DNA from: Bacteriovorax stolpii
GTDB taxonomy: Bacteria > Bdellovibrionota > Bacteriovoracia > Bacteriovoracales > Bacteriovoracaceae
NCBI GenBank assembly: GCA_945890905.1
Contig: CAMDDI010000005.1
Span: forward strand, 1-26,673
Direction: 5' to 3'
DNA: 26,673 bases
The translations under genes and the position numbers were made by a program. Positions 15,822 through 23,680 of the stretch are shown here, one piece after another; within the stretch, counting starts at the first letter, position 1, and each line of letters begins with the position of its first letter. Under the pieces are notes generated by a model. It had not been told where the DNA came from. It did not search any database and worked only from the letters and a program-made list of their open reading frames with translations.

Positions 15822-18121
15822 TAAGAGAGAAATGAATCAAGACTTGAATGATCGCGCGGTAGATCTTTCTCAGGGGTCGTAGCTAGATCTTTCTTCATAA
15901 GCTGATGAAGATTCTTGAAGTGATCAACGACTTTACCTTGTTCAGAACTCAGAGCTTTTTGAATTTCCAACAGTGCCTCGCGAATTTCATGATCTTTTTG
16001 AGAAGTATGAAACTGCAAATTGATTTGGGGTGCGGGCTTCTTATCATTATTCATCATTTGAAGCTTACCAAGAAGAACATCTAACTGAGAGAGCTTCTTA
16101 TCAAAGGTACTCACGTTCAAATCCAGGCGGGCAAGTTCATCTTTATAGCGTGAAGCAAGCTTCTGCTGGTTATCATCTAAAGCAGGTAGCTGACCAAAGA
16201 GTGAGTTATTAATGGAAATAAGGCGGGTCTTCACTTCTAAGAGTTCAAATTTAAGCTTTTTGTAATCAGCTTTAACAAATTCAAGTTGCCCCATGATCTC
16301 TAAAGTTTCACGGGTCTTCTTTTGACCGTCTTGATTGAGTTGGTGAACTTTCATGGCTTCATTTTTAAGATCATCGTTCTGACCGAGAATGGTGCGGTTG
16401 ATATTCACCAGGCCCTCACTTCTCTCTATAGTATGAATAAATGAATCGCGCATTTCATGGGCAAGCTTAAATTCCTGCTTGATGATGTCTTTTTTCACTC
16501 CATCGGCTTCTTCCCAGTCACTTACCGTACTCTCAAGTTCGCTTCTTTCTTTTTCAAGTGCAGTAATATTGCGGATGCATTCAGCTTTTTCCGCACTCAC
16601 TCTTTCATAGAGACTACTTAAGTCATTATATAAATCCATAAGATCATTATTTTTAAAATCTTTTTCTAAAAGACGAAGCTCATCTTCATCCATCTTGTCT
16701 TCGTTCCAGAGATTTGTGAAACGAGTGAGAGTCATGCGCGACATATTCACTTGCTCAGCAATAGCTTCTTTCACGGCAACCAGAGGATAGAAAAAGACCA
16801 TCACTCGTTCTTCACGATTAACACTGATAGGAGTTACATACATTTCATAAGGCTGCATGGGTGTGAATTCATCTTGCTTCATTTTTACCGGATAAATTCC
16901 AGCAATTTTATTCACCAATGCCTGATAAATCGGATCTTCATCGAGATTGAGATAATCACGCAAATAATCCCAACTAAAAGCGTCACTTCTGACTTCTTCT
17001 TCACTTAAGTAAAACTGCTCGAGGAAGATGTGGTTATACCAAGTAACTTTGAAATGACCATCAATCATACAACCAGCGAAAGGCAAACCTTCGTGAAGCA
17101 TTGATCCCAAATTAAGTTTAACTTTCAATTCGTCTAAAAGATGAATGATGTCATTGCGAGTAACTTCAGTGTAGTGATCCATCATGAAGCGCTGATCGGC
17201 CATGATGCCTTTTTCAATGACGCTCTTAACTTCAAGTTCAACTTGCTCACCCATTTTATTTTTCTGCCAACGGAACATGTAAGCGATGCCCATCCATGCC
17301 GTAAGAATAAAGCACACCATGCTGGCCAAGATAATAATCAATTGATTCTGAGACCGATTTCTGGCCCCTTGAAAATCTCCGGCTTTTTTCTCTACATCCA
17401 TAAGCCACTGTGATAGAGCGATAGTGGCCTGATTGACATGCGACTTAAGATCACGAGATTGAGAATTAAGACTTGTGAGAAGTTCAATTTCATTACTCAT
17501 GGATTCAAAACGCTCGAGGAGACCTTTTTTTTCTGCATCATCTAACCCAGCACTATTTACAAGTTGGTTGAGTCTGGCGATATCTGATTTCAAATAACTC
17601 ACCTGTATTGAGCCACCAACATTTTTTGGATTGAGTTGCGAGAGACGCTCTTCCATTCTTTCTGATATAAGAGAAATATTTTTATAGTGCCGAGTTTTTG
17701 CTAGTGTTGCGAGATTTGATACTTTTTGCTTAAAAACTTTAAGAGCATCACTTGGGTTAGACATTCCCGAAGTATTTCCTAAAAGTTTATTAAACGAACG
17801 AAGGGAGAGACCTAAATCTTTGCTCGCTTTAATTTCTAAAAGTTCTTCGGTGGCCACAATACGGCCAGAGAGTTTGCGAATTTCATTCTGGGCCTTATCG
17901 GCTTCTGCCCATGACAAGTATTTTCCGATCTTAGTAAAACTCTGATCAGTTTTTAGTTCAGAAATAAGAGCATTGATTTTGAGAATACGCTCTTCTTCCG
18001 TTGATTGAAGATGGTTGAGTCTCAAGGCAAAAACCGTTGAACCAATTCCAATTAAGGTGGCCACGATAAATACGCTATGTATGACCCACTGCCCGCGATT
18101 AAAGGTTTTTTTCCAATCCAT
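15821..18121 (-). CDS. Membrane sensor-like protein with PAS-like and coiled-coil regions
   Basis: Specific family not recognised. The 766-residue product has the layout of a two-pass sensor. TM1 is near residues 12-33 and a helical periplasmic domain spans about 34-258. TM2 is near 260-284 (LIIILASMVCFILTAWMGIAYMF). After it comes a cytoplasmic PAS-like domain (about 345-450, PFAGCMIDGHFKVTWYNHIFLEQF...EMYVTPISVNREERVMVFF). Long predicted coiled coils fill about 505-690. No histidine-kinase, GGDEF, EAL or methyl-accepting hairpin motif follows. The short tail ends HSSLDSFLS. ATG 18121 is preceded by GAGGGTG. It lies after the fliA terminator, so it needs its own promoter (none convincing in 18122-18190). 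Its stop overlaps the next gene's ATG. A link to motility is suggested only by position. Confidence 0.75.
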   Translation of the reverse strand: MDWKKTFNRGQWVIHSVFIVATLIGIGSTVFALRLNHLQSTEEERILKINALISELKTDQSFTKIGKYLSWAEADKAQNEIRKLSGRIVATEELLEIKASKDLGLSLRSFNKLLGNTSGMSNPSDALKVFKQKVSNLATLAKTRHYKNISLISERMEERLSQLNPKNVGGSIQVSYLKSDIARLNQLVNSAGLDDAEKKGLLERFESMSNEIELLTSLNSQSRDLKSHVNQATIALSQWLMDVEKKAGDFQGARNRSQNQLIIILASMVCFILTAWMGIAYMFRWQKNKMGEQVELEVKSVIEKGIMADQRFMMDHYTEVTRNDIIHLLDELKVKLNLGSMLHEGLPFAGCMIDGHFKVTWYNHIFLEQFYLSEEEVRSDAFSWDYLRDYLNLDEDPIYQALVNKIAGIYPVKMKQDEFTPMQPYEMYVTPISVNREERVMVFFYPLVAVKEAIAEQVNMSRMTLTRFTNLWNEDKMDEDELRLLEKDFKNNDLMDLYNDLSSLYERVSAEKAECIRNITALEKERSELESTVSDWEEADGVKKDIIKQEFKLAHEMRDSFIHTIERSEGLVNINRTILGQNDDLKNEAMKVHQLNQDGQKKTRETLEIMGQLEFVKADYKKLKFELLEVKTRLISINNSLFGQLPALDDNQQKLASRYKDELARLDLNVSTFDKKLSQLDVLLGKLQMMNNDKKPAPQINLQFHTSQKDHEIREALLEIQKALSSEQGKVVDHFKNLHQLMKKDLATTPEKDLPRDHSSLDSFLS

Positions 18122-18190
18122 CGAAACACCCTCGATTGTAGTAAATTCCGCTAGTTAATTTTCTGACAAAAGAGAACGGATTGCATAGAC

Positions 18191-18223
18191 AAAAAAAAAG
18201 CCCGAGGTATTAGCTCGGGCTTT
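18191..18223 (-). terminator. Rho-independent terminator of the flagellar operon
   Basis: On the minus strand GCCCGAG (18220-18214) pairs with CTCGGGC (18206-18200) around a 7-base loop, flanked by AAA/TTT and followed by nine T residues. It sits about 25 bases after the fliA stop and cleanly ends the operon. Confidence 0.95.
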
Positions 18224-18248
18224 GAGTGAGTTTGAAGGTGAGTTTATC

Positions 18249-19034
18249 TTAGCTCGCCAAATCCTCATAAGAATCGAATTGATTGCGCAGTTTTGCTTTC
18301 AACTTCAGGATCGCCTGAGTGTGAAGCTGAGATACACGTGATTCAGTCACGTCGAGAACTTGGCCGATCTCTTTTAAGTTAAGATCTTCGAAGTAATAAA
18401 GAGAAAGAACAAGACGCTGCTTTTCAGGCAATGACTTAATCCCATCCTTGATAATCTCTTGAGCACGTTTGAAACCAACAGCAGTTTGCGGATTGGCCGA
18501 ACGAGATGTTTCCATCAAAGAGACCATCAGTTTTTTATCACCCTTACTCATAGCTGCAGCATCTTCGATATTCAGAAGTGATACAGATTTTGATTTATTG
18601 ATGAGCTCGTGGAATTCATCCATTGAGCACTGAAGATGTTCGCACATTTCTTCGTCAGTTGCAGAACGACCTAAGTCTTTCTCCAATTGAGCATAAGCTT
18701 TTTCTACAACTTTAGCTTTCTCACGAACTGAACGTGGAACCCAGTCTTGTGAGCGTAATTCATCAAGAATCGCACCACGAATACGGAATTCAGCATAAGT
18801 TTTAAATTTGTTGTCGCGGGTTGGATCAAATTTTTCAATCGCATCCATAAGTCCAATTACACCGCAAGAGATCATGTCATCCAACTCGATATTTGGTGGA
18901 AGACGTGACGCAATTTTCTGCGCGATATAACGAACAAAGGGAGCGTATTCAAGAATGATTTCCTCTTTAACTTTAGGTTCCACTGTTGAGCGGTAGTCTT
19001 TGAGGTTCTTGAGTTTGGCCGTGAGTGATGACAT
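18249..19034 (-). CDS. fliA: Flagellar sigma factor FliA (sigma-28)
   Basis: FliA directs RNA polymerase to late flagellar and chemotaxis promoters. The 261-residue product has region 2 (EYAPFVRYIAQKIASRLPPNIELDDMISCGVIGLMDAIEKFDPTRDNKFKTYAEFRIRGAILDELR in parts, about residues 29-94) with the hallmark DWVPRSVREKA of the FliA/WhiG group. It also has region 3 and region 4 (about 208-255, LPEKQRLVLSLYYFEDLNLK and the helix-turn-helix VTESRVSQLHTQAILKLK). ATG 19034 has TAAGGAG upstream. It is the last gene of the flagellar operon, 26 bases after flhG and just before the terminator. No FlgM-type anti-sigma gene is in the window. Confidence 0.96.
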   Translation of the reverse strand: MSSLTAKLKNLKDYRSTVEPKVKEEIILEYAPFVRYIAQKIASRLPPNIELDDMISCGVIGLMDAIEKFDPTRDNKFKTYAEFRIRGAILDELRSQDWVPRSVREKAKVVEKAYAQLEKDLGRSATDEEMCEHLQCSMDEFHELINKSKSVSLLNIEDAAAMSKGDKKLMVSLMETSRSANPQTAVGFKRAQEIIKDGIKSLPEKQRLVLSLYYFEDLNLKEIGQVLDVTESRVSQLHTQAILKLKAKLRNQFDSYEDLAS

Positions 19035-19060
19035 GCGGAGCTCTCCTTAGCTTTTACTTT

Positions 19061-19969
19061 TTAATGAACATCGTGTTCATAGGCCAACTGACTTCGTCCC
19101 GAAGTTCGGGCAGCAGACTGGATAACTAACTTTTCGGTAAACCCATATAGAAGTTTAACGAAGTTTTTATTCCATTCACTTTTTGTTTCAGAGAGGAAAA
19201 AAGTATCAAACCCCTCGGCAGAAACATCCAGTTTTTGGATTCCACCTAGGATATGAGTGCGGCAGCCAAGAAAATTCTCGACAGTTTCACTCAAAGTCAT
19301 CGCTACTTTCTGAAGCTGTTTTTCATTTTGATACATATTCACGAGGACATGATTTTCTTTGATGTCAAATTTTTGAGAGAGAACTTTCATCAAAGAATAA
19401 GAATCTGTGATGGAAGATTTATCTGGAGTCACGATCACAAAACGGTGATCGCAATATGCGTTTAACGTAAGAGCATCACGGCCAATTCCTGCAGGACAAT
19501 CGAGCAAGATGTAGTCGTACTGATGCTCGTGAGACGAGATAATATCGATGATGATTTCATCAAAGTTTAATTTATTTTCAAAAATTTCAATGGAACCATT
19601 GCAGGCAGGAAGAAGGTGGAAATTTCCTTGCTGAATAATACATTCTTCAAATGAAACATCCCCTGAAAGAAGTTTTTCAAACTTATTATCGAGAGGTAAA
19701 CCAAGTTTAATTGCAGTATTGGAGAGATTTGAATCGCAATCGATCACGAGTGTTTTAGCACCTGATTTCGCGAATTCCTGGGCCATTTTAAGAGCGATAG
19801 AGGTCTTGCCTACTCCACCCTTGCCACCAGTAACTGAGATTTTAATACATGTCTTGTGGCCTGATCCATGGACAGTATGCTTTAAATTAGCATCTTGCTC
19901 CGCTGAAAAAGAGAGAAGCCACTCACTGGTTTTGTGCATAAACCTCCTGTCGCTGCACGAGTCTGACAT
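19061..19969 (-). CDS. flhG: FlhG (YlxH/FleN), MinD-like ATPase for flagellar number
   Basis: FlhG is a membrane-cycling P-loop ATPase that limits the number and position of flagella with FlhF. The deviant Walker A GGKGGVGKT is at about residues 48-56, followed by TLVIDCDSNLSNTAI (switch I), the LLSGDVSFEECI region and the Walker B YDYILLDCPAGIG. The frame starts at ATG 19969 (302 residues). ATG 19939 (MHKTSEWLLSF, 292 residues) has a perfect AGGAGG only 3 bases upstream and may be the true start; 19969 has only a weak AAGAG. The stretch AEQDANLKHTV resembles, at best loosely, the DQA helix by which FlhG stimulates FlhF. Both starts lie in hairpins with ACAGGA motifs. It sits between flhF (34 bases) and fliA (26 bases). 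Confidence 0.93.
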   Translation of the reverse strand: MSDSCSDRRFMHKTSEWLLSFSAEQDANLKHTVHGSGHKTCIKISVTGGKGGVGKTSIALKMAQEFAKSGAKTLVIDCDSNLSNTAIKLGLPLDNKFEKLLSGDVSFEECIIQQGNFHLLPACNGSIEIFENKLNFDEIIIDIISSHEHQYDYILLDCPAGIGRDALTLNAYCDHRFVIVTPDKSSITDSYSLMKVLSQKFDIKENHVLVNMYQNEKQLQKVAMTLSETVENFLGCRTHILGGIQKLDVSAEGFDTFFLSETKSEWNKNFVKLLYGFTEKLVIQSAARTSGRSQLAYEHDVH

Positions 19970-19981
19970 CCTGTCTGACTC
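19934..19981 (-). promoter_or_regulatory. Candidate CsrA/RsmA-binding leader of flhG (two hairpins)
   Basis: Hairpin 1 (19981-19959) reads GAGTC-A-GACA-GGA-TGTC-A-GACTC on the coding strand: fully symmetric except for one A-A mismatch, with GGA as the loop and CAGGATG as the core. Hairpin 2 has stem GTGCA (19958-19954) with TGCAC (19938-19934). Its loop carries ACAGGAGG, which includes the Shine-Dalgarno, and its 3' arm includes the ATG at 19939. Loop-borne CAGGA motifs, one over the ribosome-binding site, are typical of CsrA repression. The structure is seen in the sequence; CsrA binding is inferred. Confidence 0.5.
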
Positions 19982-20003
19982 TTAAAAACATGGGAGAGAA
20001 AAA

Positions 20004-21557
20004 CTAAAACTGGAAGAGACCTGCCATCATCCTCTCAGCGGTTGCTCCTTCGATATCATCGGGGACCACAGGTCCAGTACCGAAGAATTTGAGAGGCAAC
20101 TTATTGTGGGCCTTGTGAATGTTGAAAAGTGCTCCAAAATTCATGCAGAGATCCACATGAGAAATGATAACACCGTCTACAACATCCTTATATCGGGCAA
20201 TAATTTTTCGGTTATAAAGTTCCGAGTGGATTGCAGAAAGTGTGCATAGAACCTCTACGTGATTGAATCCACGCTTTAAGGTCTCAACGAATTTTTTTGT
20301 TTCATCGGTAAATTTAGAATTTAAACGAACATCCACTAGGACAGATTTGCCGGCTTCAGTTGCTTTGCGGGTTAGGCCAATAACCTCAGAAAAATTTTGA
20401 ACTTTTTCTACCTTGATTCCGAAAACCTGAGCAGCAAAGTCGGTTGAAGCGTTGTTCTGAGCATCTTGTGAATACTGGATTAAAATCACATCTTTTTTGA
20501 GCACAGCGATTTTAGTCCCCATCGTACTTTGACCTGAAGCTGCTTCTGATACCAGAACAGTCACTACCGGGTCACCATTGTCGATTTTAGCAAATAAGGG
20601 AATAGCAGTGTGGATTGAACCGGCCATCTCTTTAAGCGCGAACTCAAAGAGAATGTCAGCATTTTCCAAGTCTTCTTTGGCCAATTCATAATTGGCCTTC
20701 TTGATTAGGTCAAGAATATGGGACTCATCTACATCTAGAGTTTTAAGGGTAGTACGGAGCTGGAAAATACCTTTGGCTTCGTTCAAGTGCTTTTGATTAA
20801 ACTGATAGTTTTGAGACATCTCCATGATTTTTTGCTCAAGGAGTTCCATTTTATGTTGATGAGTACGAAGCTCTTGGCGAAGTTCATTATAGGCCTCACG
20901 GCTTACTGAGTTGCTGGCAGCTGCAGCTGGTTGAGCAGTCGCTTGTGAACCGCGACCAGAAAGTTCAACTGTATCCTGAGGAGGTTCAGCGTACTTGCCG
21001 CGACTAAGGTCCACAGGTTGAGCTTCACGCATTTTTGGAGCTGCAGCTTTAGGAGGAGCTGCTCGTCTGACTGGTTGAATATAAGGTTCATCATCTTCGC
21101 TGTCAGATGAAAAACCAGAATGTCCGTCTTCATTGGTCAAGAAGTCATCTAGGCTGTTTTTGACCATGCTTTGAGCTTTGTTTGTCACATCAGCTAAACT
21201 GGCAGAGCCTTTGGCCAGAGTGTTCACCACTTTATTCAGGCCAAGACTACCGTAACCGGGAGCACTCTGATTGCTTTCAGCATTATTATATTTTTGAATA
21301 GTATTTTTAATAGTGGAGGCTGGTTTTTGGTAGAAGGCTTGTTTTTGATCGTCGTTTAACACTTTATCCACCTTTGCCTTTTTTTCAAAACTCCTCTCGG
21401 AGATGGCAGCGGTGATTTCGATTCTTTTCTTCTTGAAAGCACCCTTCAAACCATTGTTGGTAATTGTTTTAAGGATGATAGCATCAGGACCCAGTTCGAC
21501 CTTAACGGCCTTAAGGGCTTCTTCTAACGTATCGGCCTCAAACTTCTTAACGAACAT
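20004..21557 (-). CDS. flhF: FlhF, SRP-type GTPase homologue with lost GTP-binding motifs
   Basis: FlhF marks the flagellar pole as an SRP/FtsY-class GTPase. The N-terminus (MFVKKFEADTLEEALKAVKV, then LGPDAIILKT) is diagnostic. A low-complexity Ala/Pro/acidic linker covers about 55-215, a helical N-domain about 220-315 and the G-domain about 328-517. The C-terminal FGTGPVVPDDIEGATAERM matches the G5 region. The catalytic motifs are degenerate. The P-loop position reads VSEAASGQSTMGTKIA, with Gln343 for the invariant Lys; the DTYR motif reads YSQD; DTAGR reads DVRLN (409-413); TKLD reads SHVD (466-469). Length (517) and frame are intact, so this is not a pseudogene by sequence. ATG 21557 has GAGGTTATAATAA upstream, inside the end of flhA. 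It lies between flhA (3 bases) and flhG. Confidence 0.93.
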   Translation of the reverse strand: MFVKKFEADTLEEALKAVKVELGPDAIILKTITNNGLKGAFKKKRIEITAAISERSFEKKAKVDKVLNDDQKQAFYQKPASTIKNTIQKYNNAESNQSAPGYGSLGLNKVVNTLAKGSASLADVTNKAQSMVKNSLDDFLTNEDGHSGFSSDSEDDEPYIQPVRRAAPPKAAAPKMREAQPVDLSRGKYAEPPQDTVELSGRGSQATAQPAAAASNSVSREAYNELRQELRTHQHKMELLEQKIMEMSQNYQFNQKHLNEAKGIFQLRTTLKTLDVDESHILDLIKKANYELAKEDLENADILFEFALKEMAGSIHTAIPLFAKIDNGDPVVTVLVSEAASGQSTMGTKIAVLKKDVILIQYSQDAQNNASTDFAAQVFGIKVEKVQNFSEVIGLTRKATEAGKSVLVDVRLNSKFTDETKKFVETLKRGFNHVEVLCTLSAIHSELYNRKIIARYKDVVDGVIISHVDLCMNFGALFNIHKAHNKLPLKFFGTGPVVPDDIEGATAERMMAGLFQF

Positions 21558-21560
21558 TTA

Positions 21561-23636
21561 TTATAACCTCACCGTACCGAGAGATCTTATATTAATATCC
21601 GGACTTAATTCATTATGGCTGACCACAATCATGTTGGGAATGAATTTTTCAGTGAGGCGCTTGAAGTGACGGCGGATAACTGGCGAACATAGGACCACCA
21701 TTTTTTCACCCTGAGAAGTTGCTTCTTCAATCTTCTCATTGAGACTGGCAAGAATTGTCTGAGTCACTTTCGGATCAAGATTTAATTGCGATCCGTGATC
21801 CCCGACCATGATAGCTCGGGCAACAGCTTCCTCTAACAATCGATCAAGGGTAAACAGAGGAACATCCCCTTGAGATCCCTTGATACGTTCAGTGATCGTG
21901 CGGTAAAGGGCTTGGCGCACGTACTCAGTAAGAGCTTCTGGATCTTTGGTGCCTGGACCAAATTCAGCGAGAGTTTCAAGTATGGTGCGAAGATCACGAA
22001 CTGATACACCTTCGCGTAAAAGATTCTGAAGAACTTTAAGTACAATCCCAAGTGGCATAATATCTGGGACCAAGTCTGAAACGATTTTCGGATTGTCTTC
22101 CTTGAAGTTATCAAGAACTTTAACAAGCTCTTGGCGTCCAAAGAGTTCTGAGAGATTTGTTTTCAATACTTCAGTTAAGTGAGTGGCAACAATTGTTGAA
22201 AGATCAACCACGGTGTAACCGTTATACTGAGCTTCATCTTTACGATCATCGGTAATCCATATAGCAGGAAGTCCAAACACTGGCTCTTTGGTTTCGATTC
22301 CTTCCATCTGCTCAATCACTGTACCAGGATCCATCGCCATCAAGTGATCAGGAAGAAGTTCGCCTTTAGCGATTTCAATTCCTTTCATTTTCACAGAATA
22401 GCCACCTGGTTTTAATTCCAAGTTATCTTTAATTCGAACCGAGGGAATAATAATCCCCCAATCCATAGCAAATTGTTTTCTGATGTGTGAGATACGCTCA
22501 AGAAGGTCCCCATTTTGTTCAGCATCTACAATGCTCACAATTCCGTAACCCACTTCGAGTTGCACAAGTTCCACGGGAAGAAGAGACTCAAGAGTTTCCA
22601 CTTTCGTTTTAGTTTCTTGAACAGCATTTTTAGCTTCATTGGCTGTGGCCAATTCTTTGTTCTTCTCAATTTTAAAACCTGCAAATCCAATCATCCCGGC
22701 CACTAACATGAAAGGAATTCCTGGAAAGCCTGGAATCAAAGCAAACATTCCGATGGCACCTGCGGTGATATAAAAAGCTTTAGGATGGGCCGTAAATTCA
22801 GTTCCAACTTGAGCACCGAGACCTTTATTATTGGAATTTCTGGTAGAGATAATACCGGCGGCTGTAGAAATAATCAGTGCGGGAATTTGAGCAATAAGAC
22901 CATCTCCCACTGTTAAGAGAGTAAATGTTCTGGCCGCATCTGAAAAAGACATATCATTTTGGGCCACACCGATGATGATACCGCCGATGATGTTAATGAC
23001 TGTGATCAAAATACCTGCGATGGCATCTCCTCGAACGAACTTTGAAGCACCGTCCATGGACCCGAAGAAGTCTGCTTCTTGCGCCACTTCCGCACGACGA
23101 CGTTTGGCCTCTTTCTCATCAATTAATCCCGCGTTTAAGTCCGCGTCGATGGCCATTTGTTTACCTGGCATTGCATCTAAGGTGAATCGGGCAGAAACCT
23201 CTGCAACTCGACCAGCACCTTTTGTGATAACGATAAAGTTAATGACCACTAAGATCATGAAGATAATGATACCGACGGCGTAGTTACCACCGACAACGAA
23301 TTCACCGAAAGCTTCGATGATGTGTCCTGCTGCTGCAGTCCCTTCAGCGGCTCCGTGGAGCAAAATATTACGGGTGGAGGCCACGTTAAGAGATAGACGT
23401 AATAAGGTTGTGATCAAAAGGATCGCTGGAAAAGTCGAGAAATCTAGTGGCTTCTTAGAGTAAACAGCAATTAAAAGAATCGCCACTGAAACAGCGATGG
23501 AAAAAGCTAAAAACACATCGAGAATAACCGGAGGAACTGGAACCACCATTACGCCTAAGACGATAATGAGACCGACTGCGATTGCAAGATCGGAATTTTG
23601 AGAAAAGAATTTTAGCTTTTCAAAAAACCTGTCCAT
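21561..23636 (-). CDS. flhA: Flagellar export gate protein FlhA
   Basis: FlhA forms the nonameric export-gate ring of the flagellar type III secretion system. The 691-residue length is normal. About eight membrane segments fill residues 18-320. The FHIPEP-family signature lies in the first cytoplasmic loop (about 131-170, VINFIVITKGAGRVAEVSARF then TLDAMPGKQMAIDADLNAGLI). A linker near 325-350 leads to the soluble C-domain, which binds chaperone-substrate complexes (PAIWITDDRKDEA, DLSTIVATHLTEVLK, LFGRQELVKVLD). AGAGGTAAACC precedes ATG 23636. A perfect hairpin lies in the 44-base gap after flhB. Confidence 0.98.
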   Translation of the reverse strand: MDRFFEKLKFFSQNSDLAIAVGLIIVLGVMVVPVPPVILDVFLAFSIAVSVAILLIAVYSKKPLDFSTFPAILLITTLLRLSLNVASTRNILLHGAAEGTAAAGHIIEAFGEFVVGGNYAVGIIIFMILVVINFIVITKGAGRVAEVSARFTLDAMPGKQMAIDADLNAGLIDEKEAKRRRAEVAQEADFFGSMDGASKFVRGDAIAGILITVINIIGGIIIGVAQNDMSFSDAARTFTLLTVGDGLIAQIPALIISTAAGIISTRNSNNKGLGAQVGTEFTAHPKAFYITAGAIGMFALIPGFPGIPFMLVAGMIGFAGFKIEKNKELATANEAKNAVQETKTKVETLESLLPVELVQLEVGYGIVSIVDAEQNGDLLERISHIRKQFAMDWGIIIPSVRIKDNLELKPGGYSVKMKGIEIAKGELLPDHLMAMDPGTVIEQMEGIETKEPVFGLPAIWITDDRKDEAQYNGYTVVDLSTIVATHLTEVLKTNLSELFGRQELVKVLDNFKEDNPKIVSDLVPDIMPLGIVLKVLQNLLREGVSVRDLRTILETLAEFGPGTKDPEALTEYVRQALYRTITERIKGSQGDVPLFTLDRLLEEAVARAIMVGDHGSQLNLDPKVTQTILASLNEKIEEATSQGEKMVVLCSPVIRRHFKRLTEKFIPNMIVVSHNELSPDINIRSLGTVRL

Positions 23637-23654
23637 GGTTTACCTCTGTTCGAG

Positions 23655-23678
23655 TTGCTCATCCTGAGCAATTTTTTT
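23655..23678. promoter_or_regulatory. Perfect hairpin in the flhB-flhA gap (CAGGATG loop; terminator-like on plus)
   Basis: TTGCTCA (23655-23661), loop TCC and TGAGCAA (23665-23671) form a perfect 7-bp stem. Read on plus it is followed by seven T residues (23672-23678), like a terminator for antisense transcription; no plus-strand gene feeds it. Read on the coding (minus) strand it presents a GGA loop in CTCAGGATGAG, about 20 bases before the flhA start. This resembles the CAGGATG motif of CsrA sites. Confidence 0.55.
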
Positions 23679-23680
23679 AT

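Noticed and set aside
18122..18190. A sigma-28 promoter before the sensor-like gene
   Set aside because: No match to the FliA pattern (TAAAGTTT-N11-GCCGATAA) was found. TTGTCA is present but lacks a -10 at proper spacing.
20004..21557. flhF as a pseudogene or frameshifted gene
   Set aside because: The frame is open over the full expected length, both ends are conserved and spacing to neighbours is normal. Only the nucleotide-binding motifs are altered.
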